Assembly: GCA_919902095.1 (NCBI GenBank)
Contig: CAKKQL010000018.1
Coordinates: forward strand, 1 to 5,566
DNA: 5,566 nucleotides
Source: Acidiferrobacterales bacterium
GTDB taxonomy: Bacteria; Pseudomonadota; Gammaproteobacteria; Acidiferrobacterales; Sulfurifustaceae
Direction: 5' to 3'
The position numbers were made by a program, and so were the translations under genes. This document shows, piece by piece, positions 1-4,334 of this stretch. Positions within the stretch are counted from its first letter, which is position 1, and each line of letters opens with the position of its first letter. The notes below the pieces were generated by a model. It was not told the origin of the DNA. It was given only the letters and a program-made list of their open reading frames with translations, and did not search any database.

Positions 1-43
1 CGACCGGCGTGGTGTCGTGAATCTCCCCGCGCGCTGCGCTCAC
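1..43 (-). CDS. Possible 5' end of a gene downstream of the TAXI binding protein, cut by the window edge
   Basis: Only 14 codons are visible, so this is a weak call. A GTG at 43-41 opens a frame without stops to the window edge, reading M-S-A-A-R-G-E-I-H-D-T-T-P-V. A GGAGG lies at 52-48, only about 4 nt from the GTG, which is shorter than ideal. No ATG or TTG start is available in this stretch on the minus strand. It would begin 27 bp after the stop of the TAXI solute-binding gene on the same strand. In TAXI-type TRAP systems the large fused membrane permease often sits next to the binding protein, so a permease is the natural guess. The visible residues do not identify it. It could equally be chance open frame in GC-rich DNA. 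Confidence 0.3.
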   Translation of the reverse strand, partial: MSAARGEIHDTTPV

Positions 44-70
44 CGCCCCTCCCCGCCGGCGACCGCGGGC

Positions 71-1021
71 CTACTTGATCAGGCCTTTCTCGCGGTAATA
101 CTTCTCGGCCCCGGGATGCAGCGGAATCGGCATGGAGGCGGCGGCGTTCTCAAGCTTCACGCCCTTGGCGGCGGCGTGCGCGGCCACGAGCTTGTCTAGA
201 TTCTCGAACATCGCCTTGGTCATCTTGTAGGCCGTGTCCGCGCTGACGCCCTCGTGGGTCACGAGAAAATTGACGATGGACGTGGTCGGCACCGCCGCGG
301 ACTGGCCCTTGTAGGTGTCCGCCGGGATGGTCGCGGACAAATACGCCTTGTCGCCGATCTTCTTGATCACGTCCGCCGGCACCGGCACGAACACGATGTC
401 CACGGAGCTGGCGAGATCGCGCAGCGCCGGATTACCCAGGCCGGCGGATTGCAACGTCACGTCAATCTGGCGATTCTTGAGCAGCTCCACCGATTCGGCG
501 TACGGCAGGTATTCGACCTTGGCGAAATCCTTGTATTGAATCCCGGCCGCGGCCAGCACCGCGCGCGCATTGAGCTCGGTGCCGGACTTGGGTGCGCCCA
601 CGGAGATGCGCTTGCCCTTGAGGTCCTTGAGCGATTTGATGCCGGCATCGGCGCGCGCGACGATCTGGATGTAATTGCTGTACATGGCGCTGATGCCGCG
701 CAGCTTCGTCAGCGGCTGCTTGAACCCGGCTTCCTCGTTACCAGCCCACGCCTGCGACAGCGCGTCGCCGAGCGTCAGCGCCACTTCGCCGCGTCCGGTC
801 TGTAGCAAATTGAGGTTCTCGACCGAGGCCTTGGTGGCCTGCACCGAAACCTTGAACTCCGGCAACACCGGACCGTAGACATTGGAAAGCGCCACCCCGA
901 TGGGATAGTAGATGCCGCTGGTGCCGCCGGTGAGAACGTTGATGAACTGCTGGGCGGTGGCAGTGGCCGTAAACAGGGCCAACCCGCCAGTGGCCACGAC
1001 TGCCAATAACATGCGCCGCAT
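71..1021 (-). CDS. TAXI-family TRAP transporter periplasmic solute-binding protein
   Basis: This is the extracytoplasmic substrate-binding subunit of a TRAP transporter of the TAXI class, which hands a ligand to a sodium- or proton-driven membrane permease. The 316-residue length is normal for the family. Residues 1-23 form a Sec signal peptide (two Arg, hydrophobic core, ATA|QQ cleavage). The TAXI signature follows: TGGTSGIYYPIG at 31-42, SVENLNLL at 66-73, and the hinge segment DLKGKRISVGAPKSGTELNA at 133-152. The end, PIPLHPGAEKYYREKGL, is also typical. Ligands of the class are poorly known; glutamate is one reported example, and the substrate here cannot be predicted. ATG at 1021 is preferred over the ATG at codon 4 because a GGAG lies 8 nt before the first. 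The permease is not in the window and may start at 43 on the same strand. Confidence 0.93.
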   Translation of the reverse strand: MRRMLLAVVATGGLALFTATATAQQFINVLTGGTSGIYYPIGVALSNVYGPVLPEFKVSVQATKASVENLNLLQTGRGEVALTLGDALSQAWAGNEEAGFKQPLTKLRGISAMYSNYIQIVARADAGIKSLKDLKGKRISVGAPKSGTELNARAVLAAAGIQYKDFAKVEYLPYAESVELLKNRQIDVTLQSAGLGNPALRDLASSVDIVFVPVPADVIKKIGDKAYLSATIPADTYKGQSAAVPTTSIVNFLVTHEGVSADTAYKMTKAMFENLDKLVAAHAAAKGVKLENAAASMPIPLHPGAEKYYREKGLIK

Positions 1022-1029
1022 GGTGTTTT

Positions 1030-1033
1030 CTCC
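1030..1033 (-). promoter_or_regulatory. Ribosome binding site (GGAG) of the TAXI binding protein
   Basis: On the minus strand GGAG is followed by 8 nt (AAAACACC) and then the ATG at 1021. The second in-frame ATG at 1012 would have a 17-nt spacer. The site therefore supports the upstream start. Confidence 0.6.
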
Positions 1034-1063
1034 GGTTTGTGGTGGACTGGGATGGTTTCCATC

Positions 1064-1085
1064 TTACCGGCCCGAGCCGCGGTAA
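1064..1085. repeat. Imperfect dyad in the leader of the TAXI gene
   Basis: TTACCG (1064-1069) and CGGTAA (1080-1085) form a 6-bp inverted repeat around a 10-bp GC-rich centre. It lies 43 bp upstream of the TAXI start codon, in the 103-bp gap after the antitoxin-like gene. It could be an operator for a regulator of transporter expression, but a 6-bp dyad in GC-rich DNA can arise by chance. There is no run of T beside it, so I do not call it a terminator. Confidence 0.25.
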
Positions 1086-1124
1086 CAAAGCCGGAAATGG
1101 CGCCAGCCGGAGCGCCGCGGCGAA

Positions 1125-1529
1125 CTACGACACCTTGGAGCCGCTGATATCCCAGTCGTAGGCGCAGTCGAGATGGGTGCGGATGGCGAAAAACCCCGGC
1201 AGTCCGTCCTCGAGCAACACGCTGAGCGGCGTGCGGCCGTCGAAGCGGTCGGTCGGCCGATTCATCCAGATGGCGCCCATGTGGGCATTGTGCGGCCAAG
1301 ACGTGCGCAGCGCGTCGGCGATGCCGATGAGATGCTCGACGCGTTCGTTGAGCAGCGGTTCGTCCGGCAGTGGCGTGTTTTCGTAATAGCGCCGCAGGAT
1401 CACGGTGGGCGTATTCGGTGGCAGGCCGAGCAACGCAATCTGGTCCGCTTCCGGCACCTGCCAGCTGTCGAGCAGGGTCACGATGAGGCGCGCGAGCTGG
1501 ATGCGGTCGTCGTAGGTCAGGTCGTGCAT
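1125..1529 (-). CDS. MbcA/ParS/Xre antitoxin family protein (DUF2384-like), solitary
   Basis: A 134-residue protein with the two-part layout of MbcA/ParS/Xre antitoxins. Residues about 10-75 resemble the Xre-like helix-turn-helix region: a helix LARLIVTLLDSW (12-23), LLGLPP (33-38), a conserved RRYYENTPLPDEPLLNERV stretch (46-64), then LIGIADAL (67-74). Residues about 84-121 match the C-terminal toxin-binding DUF2384 region, with the W-M-N-x-P motif at 88-92, GRTPLSVLLEDG at 98-109 and a final helix. In studied systems this protein binds its own promoter and neutralises a RES-domain toxin, usually encoded next to it. No such toxin is here: downstream on the same strand is the TAXI gene, and upstream is a divergent membrane protein gene. 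It is therefore an orphan antitoxin or a transcription regulator derived from one. An AGGA lies 7 nt before the ATG. Family is fairly sure; role is inference. Confidence 0.82.
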   Translation of the reverse strand: MHDLTYDDRIQLARLIVTLLDSWQVPEADQIALLGLPPNTPTVILRRYYENTPLPDEPLLNERVEHLIGIADALRTSWPHNAHMGAIWMNRPTDRFDGRTPLSVLLEDGLPGFFAIRTHLDCAYDWDISGSKVS

Positions 1530-1533
1530 GAAT

Positions 1534-1544
1534 CGTTCCTGCGC
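1534..1544 (-). repeat. Left copy of an 11-bp inverted repeat flanking the divergent intergenic region
   Basis: The plus strand reads CGTTCCTGCGC. Its reverse complement, GCGCAGGAACG, occurs at 1728-1738. On the minus strand this copy holds the AGGA (1540-1537) that serves as ribosome binding site of the antitoxin-like gene, which partly explains its sequence. Confidence 0.45.
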
Positions 1545-1567
1545 CGGCGAGAACCCGCGCGTATTAC

Positions 1568-1580
1568 GGGGCGCATGGTA
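1568..1580 (+). repeat. First copy of a 13-bp direct repeat (GGGGCGCATGGTA)
   Basis: GGGGCGCATGGTA recurs exactly at 1686-1698, 118 bp away, in the same intergenic region. Both copies are preceded by a CGCGCG-ATT type stretch (CGCGCGTATTAC before this one, CGCGCGATT before the other), so the similarity extends to about 25 bp with a 3-bp indel. It may be a paired binding site or the remains of a local duplication. Confidence 0.5.
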
Positions 1581-1590
1581 GCACGGTGCC

Positions 1591-1614
1591 CATTAATGCC
1601 CCACCCGTTATATA
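1591..1614. promoter_or_regulatory. AT-rich island, candidate promoter region between divergent genes
   Basis: This is the only clearly AT-rich patch in the 1530-1753 intergenic region. It contains the palindrome CATTAATG (1591-1598) and TTATATA (1608-1614). On the minus strand it offers TATAAC (1612-1607), one base from the -10 consensus, properly oriented for the antitoxin-like gene. TATATA could serve the plus strand. I found no good -35 hexamer at the right spacing for either, so this is a location guess rather than a mapped promoter. Confidence 0.3.
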
Positions 1615-1671
1615 CCGACATCCGGCGCGACATTTCCGTGCGCGCGCATTCCTGCACATTTCGTCGCGTTG

Positions 1672-1685
1672 AATCGCGCGCGATT
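1672..1685. repeat. 14-bp perfect palindrome AATCGCGCGCGATT, candidate operator
   Basis: The sequence equals its own reverse complement over 14 bp. It lies 69 bp before the plus-strand membrane protein start and directly abuts the second copy of the 13-bp direct repeat. A dimeric helix-turn-helix protein would be expected to bind such a dyad; the antitoxin-like protein encoded next door is the obvious candidate, by inference only. The alternating CG core is easier to get by chance in this GC-rich genome than a random 14-mer. Confidence 0.45.
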
Positions 1686-1698
1686 GGGGCGCATGGTA
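1686..1698 (+). repeat. Second copy of the 13-bp direct repeat (GGGGCGCATGGTA)
   Basis: Exact match to 1568-1580 in the same orientation. It starts at the base after the 14-bp palindrome, so the two elements form one continuous 27-bp block. Confidence 0.5.
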
Positions 1699-1727
1699 TG
1701 GCCTGACTGACGGCGTTCGGCGCGAGC

Positions 1728-1738
1728 GCGCAGGAACG
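1728..1738 (+). repeat. Right copy of the 11-bp inverted repeat (GCGCAGGAACG)
   Basis: Reverse complement of 1534-1544, placed 15 bp before the membrane protein start codon. Here its AGGA is 18 nt from the ATG and is not the ribosome binding site in use, so conservation is not explained by translation alone. Confidence 0.45.
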
Positions 1739-1743
1739 TCCTG
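1731..1743 (+). promoter_or_regulatory. Small hairpin next to the ribosome binding site (CAGGA-ACG-TCCTG)
   Basis: CAGGA (1731-1735) and TCCTG (1739-1743) pair around a 3-nt loop. The 3' arm ends where the purine-rich ribosome binding site begins, so the stem could affect access to it in the mRNA, or the dyad could be a DNA operator. The stem is only 5 bp. Confidence 0.3.
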
Positions 1744-1750
1744 AGGAGGG
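1743..1750 (+). promoter_or_regulatory. Strong ribosome binding site GAGGAGGG of the membrane protein gene
   Basis: AGGAGG at 1744-1749 lies 4 nt before the ATG at 1754; the first GAGG (1743-1746) has a 7-nt spacer. This is the most consensus-like site in the window and supports the 1754 start. Confidence 0.65.
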
Positions 1751-1753
1751 AAT

Positions 1754-2260
1754 ATGCTGCGCAGACTTTACTTTGTGATTCCGGACGAGCTGCACACGCT
1801 ACAGGTCGTTGCCGACCTTGCGGCTGCCGGCGTGGAGCGCCGTCACATGCACGCCCTGCCCGGCAAGGGCGCGACATTCACGCAACTGCCATTGGCTACC
1901 GAGCGCCAGCAACACGATACCGTCTGGCATCTCGAGCGCCTGCTCTGGAGCGCGAACCTGGCGCTGTTTGCGCTCGCCCTGCTCGGGCTTGTCGTTGCGC
2001 TCGCCTTCGGCTCGCTTACGGGCACGGTGCTGACGCTTGCCGTGGCGATCGCCAGTTTCGTCGCCGGCGCAGTCTTTGCCCTGCTCGTGCCCAACACACA
2101 CCTCGACGAATTCCGCGGAGCGCTGGCGCACGGCGAGATTCTGCTGATGGTGGATGTGCCGAAGCAGAAGGTATTCGACGTGGAGGAAATCATGCACCGC
2201 CATCATCCCGAGGTGGTGCTCGGTGGCGCCGGCTGGACGCTAGACTGGCTGGGGATTTGA
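1754..2260 (+). CDS. Small membrane protein with split alpha/beta domain and transmembrane hairpin
   Basis: A 168-residue protein I cannot name. Residues 3-37 (RRLYFVIPDELHTLQVVADL, then AAAGVERRHMHAL) look like a beta-alpha-beta unit, as in small stress proteins of the YflT/DUF1269-like kind. Residues about 67-86 and 90-112 are two hydrophobic helices separated by GSLTG, containing several small residues, so a hairpin in the inner membrane. Residues 118-157 form a second soluble part with a helix (LDEFRGALAHGE), a strand (ILLMVDVP) and another helix ending in HRHHPEVVLGG. The two soluble halves probably pack into one domain on the same side of the membrane. There is no signal peptide. It is transcribed away from the antitoxin-like gene across a repeat-rich region, and ends 9 bp from the convergent rimI stop. 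The gene is credible from its ribosome binding site and composition; the function is unknown. Confidence 0.8.
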   Translation: MLRRLYFVIPDELHTLQVVADLAAAGVERRHMHALPGKGATFTQLPLATERQQHDTVWHLERLLWSANLALFALALLGLVVALAFGSLTGTVLTLAVAIASFVAGAVFALLVPNTHLDEFRGALAHGEILLMVDVPKQKVFDVEEIMHRHHPEVVLGGAGWTLDWLGI

Positions 2261-2269
2261 CCGCGCCGG

Positions 2270-2740
2270 CTACACCGTGAGGTCGCGCGCGAGCAGAATC
2301 GCATCCTCGCGCCCACGCGCCGCCGGGTAGTAATTCTTGCGTATCCCGATTTCATCGAAGCCGAGGCCGGTATAGAGCCGGTAGGCGGCGATATTGGACG
2401 GCCGCACCTCGAGCAGCGCCACGCGCGCGCCCTTGGCGCGCGCGATGTCGAGCAGGAACTCCACGAGGGCGCGCCCCAAACCACGGCGCTGGTAGTCCGG
2501 GTGGATGCAGATGTTCAGCACGTGGCACTCGCCGGCCGCGACCGACAGGACGCCATGACCGATGATGCCGTTCGGCCCCTCGTAGACATGGCAGATATAG
2601 CCCACGCGCAGGCAATCGCGGAAGATGGCAAGCGTCCAGGGAAATTCGTAGGCCGCCTCCTCGATAGCGAGCACGGTCGGCAGATCTTCCGCGGACATGG
2701 CCCGCAGCCGCGGCGCGGAGACGGAAACCACCGCGCTCAT
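2270..2740 (-). CDS. rimI: Ribosomal protein alanine N-acetyltransferase RimI
   Basis: A cytoplasmic GNAT enzyme that transfers acetyl from acetyl-CoA to the N-terminal alanine of ribosomal protein bS18. The 156 residues match the usual length. Visible landmarks: the start-of-fold segment LRAMSAEDLPTVLAIE (12-27), the FPW motif (33-35), the acetyl-CoA loop QRRGLGRA (84-91), LEVRPSN (110-116) and LYTGLGF (122-128), and the family-typical NYYP (136-139) and GREDA (143-147). By alignment with E. coli RimI from memory, Glu111 and Tyr123 correspond to catalytic Glu103 and Tyr115. The ATG overlaps the TGA of the preceding uracil-DNA glycosylase gene as ATGA, and no strong ribosome binding site is seen, so translational coupling is likely. 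Met15 is an alternative start but would lose the first strand. It is the last gene of the leuA cluster. Confidence 0.93.
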   Translation of the reverse strand: MSAVVSVSAPRLRAMSAEDLPTVLAIEEAAYEFPWTLAIFRDCLRVGYICHVYEGPNGIIGHGVLSVAAGECHVLNICIHPDYQRRGLGRALVEFLLDIARAKGARVALLEVRPSNIAAYRLYTGLGFDEIGIRKNYYPAARGREDAILLARDLTV

Positions 2741-3432
2741 GGCGCCCCCAGCACGCTTTTGGCCAGCACCAGATCCTCCCAGGCCTTGCGCTTTTCCGTC
2801 GGGCTGCGCAGCAGATAGGCCGGATGGTAGGTAACGATCAGCGGCGTGCCGTGATAGCTCAGCCGCTGGCCGCGCAGGCGCGCGAGCGGCACCTCGGTCT
2901 TGAGCAGGCTGTGCGCGGCGTGCCGGCCGAGCGCGACGATGAGCCTGGGCTTTATCTGCTCAATCTGGCGGATGAGATAGGGTTCGCACTGCGCGACCTC
3001 TTCCGGCTGCGGGTCGCGGTTGCCCGGAGGCCTGCATTTCAGGACATTCGCTATGTACACGTCCTCGCGCTTCAAACCGATCGCGAACAACATCGCGTTC
3101 AACAGCTGGCCGGCGCGGCCCACGAACGGCTCGCCCAGACGGTCCTCGTCCGCACCCGGGGCCTCGCCGATGAACATCCAGGCAGCGGCCGGGTTGCCGA
3201 CGCCGAAAACCGTCTGCGTGCGCGTCTTGTGCAGCGCGCACTTCGTGCAAGCGCGCACCGCCTCCTTCAACACCTGCCAGTCCGTCCCCAAATCCGCGGA
3301 CAACGTGACCGGCACGTCAGCCGCGGGAACGGCTGCCGTTGCCGCGGGCGCGGCGCGCCGCGTCCGCTGCTCCCAGGTTTCAATACCCATGGCCGCGAGA
3401 TACTGCCGGCGCCGCGGTTCGTCCAGATTCAT
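2737..3432 (-). CDS. udg: Uracil-DNA glycosylase, family 4 (iron-sulfur)
   Basis: A 231-residue DNA repair enzyme that removes uracil, arising from cytosine deamination or misincorporation, and starts base excision repair. Four cysteines, Cys62, Cys65, Cys133 and Cys149, are spaced as the [4Fe-4S] ligands of family 4. The catalytic motif GEAPGADED is at 89-97, followed by [12 protein letters not shown] (101-112), [13 protein letters not shown] (129-141) and the second active-site motif HPAYLLR (203-209). The frame is open upstream to 3648, but the region before 3432 lies inside the propeller gene and has arginine-rich, noncoding character; [17 protein letters not shown] is the normal start of the family. 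The start has a poor ribosome binding site and lies 38 bp after the propeller stop. Residues 26-46 are an Ala/Pro-rich linker. The stop overlaps the rimI start by 4 bp. Confidence 0.94.
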   Translation of the reverse strand: MNLDEPRRRQYLAAMGIETWEQRTRRAAPAATAAVPAADVPVTLSADLGTDWQVLKEAVRACTKCALHKTRTQTVFGVGNPAAAWMFIGEAPGADEDRLGEPFVGRAGQLLNAMLFAIGLKREDVYIANVLKCRPPGNRDPQPEEVAQCEPYLIRQIEQIKPRLIVALGRHAAHSLLKTEVPLARLRGQRLSYHGTPLIVTYHPAYLLRSPTEKRKAWEDLVLAKSVLGAP

Positions 3433-3470
3433 GGCGCCAGCATAACGGTGGGCGGCACGGCGTAACAGAC

Positions 3471-4334
3471 TCAGTTTTCGACGCGCTGGAGCAGCAGGAT
3501 GCGATGGCGCCCCTGCTCGGCGACGTACACGGCGCCGTTCGGGCCGAAGGCGATGCCCTGCGGCGCCAGCAAACCCGCGAGCACGGTTTCGAGCATGCCA
3601 TCCTTGAAGCGCAGCAGCCTTCCGGGCTTGGCGTCTTCCGCGATCCACAGCGCGCCGTCGGGCGCGAGTTCCACCTGGTCCGGCTCGTCGAGATCGTCCA
3701 CAAGCGTATTGAGCACGCCGCTCTTGTAAGTCAGCACGCGCCCGGTACCGGTCTCGGCGATGTAGATCGTGCCGTCCTTCGCCACGGCGATGCCTTCGGG
3801 GCGGTTCAACCCGGCAATGATGGTCTCCACCGTGCCGTTCTTGTGCAGCTGCACCAGCCGGCCATTGACGCTGTCTTCGGAGAGGGCGAGATTGCCGTTG
3901 CGCAGGATATCGATGCCTTCCGGATTGTGCAGCGTGGCCAGCACCTGCTGTCTGCCGCCGGCCAGTTCGATTTTCAGCACCCGCCCTTCGGACACCTCCT
4001 CGGTGACGTACAGGTGCTTGCCGCGCAGCAGCAGTCCGTCCGGCCGGTTCAGGCCGGTGGCGATCGGCTCGACGCGGTTGTTCTGAATGCGCACCACCCG
4101 GCCCTCGCCGTGGGCAAGCTCCTGCGTGGCGTACATCGTCCCGTCGGGCGCGAGCGCGAGGTTATCGACCGTGGTGACGTTGGCCAGAAACACGCTGTGG
4201 CGCCAGCCCTTGCCGGGTTGCAGCGCCGGCACGGTTTCCGTGGCGCCGGCGGGCGGCGCCAGCAGGAGCGCCGCCGCGCAACCCAGCACGCCGGCCCACG
4301 CCGCCACTGCGCGCCCCGCCGCCGCAGCGGTCAT
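3471..4334 (-). CDS. Secreted six-bladed beta-propeller protein (NHL/SMP-30-like)
   Basis: A 287-residue protein with a signal peptide (residues 1-31, AGA|TE cleavage) and six repeats of about 40 residues. Each repeat has a turn such as RPDG, NPEG or APQG, then a strand, D/N-G, and a strand ending in a small residue plus acid. The blade turns centre on residues 57, 98, 138, 179, 218 and 258. This predicts a six-bladed propeller in the periplasm, as in NHL, SMP-30/gluconolactonase and strictosidine synthase-like proteins. Such folds include lactonases and ligand-binding scaffolds, and the sequence does not decide between them. VLGC at 16-19 resembles a lipobox, but the hydrophobic stretch continues past it, so ordinary signal peptidase cleavage is more likely. 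The ATG overlaps the leuA stop (ATGA), indicating translational coupling. The frame stays open upstream to 5273, but that part is leuA read out of frame. Confidence 0.88.
   Translation of the reverse strand: MTAAAAGRAVAAWAGVLGCAAALLLAPPAGATETVPALQPGKGWRHSVFLANVTTVDNLALAPDGTMYATQELAHGEGRVVRIQNNRVEPIATGLNRPDGLLLRGKHLYVTEEVSEGRVLKIELAGGRQQVLATLHNPEGIDILRNGNLALSEDSVNGRLVQLHKNGTVETIIAGLNRPEGIAVAKDGTIYIAETGTGRVLTYKSGVLNTLVDDLDEPDQVELAPDGALWIAEDAKPGRLLRFKDGMLETVLAGLLAPQGIAFGPNGAVYVAEQGRHRILLLQRVEN

Noticed and set aside
1091..1116. Hairpin after the antitoxin-like gene (GGCGC 1099-1103 with GCGCC 1112-1116) as a terminator
   Set aside because: The stem is 5 bp and is followed on the minus strand by only a short ATTTCC, not a T run. 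A competing CCGG/CCGG pairing uses the same bases.
1173..1706. Plus-strand open frame of 177 codons across the antitoxin-like gene and the intergenic region
   Set aside because: It is antisense to a recognisable family, has no good ribosome binding site, and its composition is that of a shadow frame.
2226..2271. 9-bp direct repeat GCGCCGGCT at 2226-2234 and 2263-2271 as a bidirectional terminator or recombination site
   Set aside because: GCGCCGGC is a common word in GC-rich genomes, the first copy lies in coding sequence, and neither copy has a neighbouring T run.
2824..3465. Plus-strand open frame of 213 codons opposite the uracil-DNA glycosylase gene
   Set aside because: It covers the complement of the conserved [4Fe-4S] and catalytic motifs and has the Arg-rich composition of an antisense frame.
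3433..3470. Promoter for udg-rimI in the 38-bp gap after the propeller gene
   Set aside because: No convincing -35/-10 pair or AT-rich stretch is present, and the gap is short enough for co-transcription.
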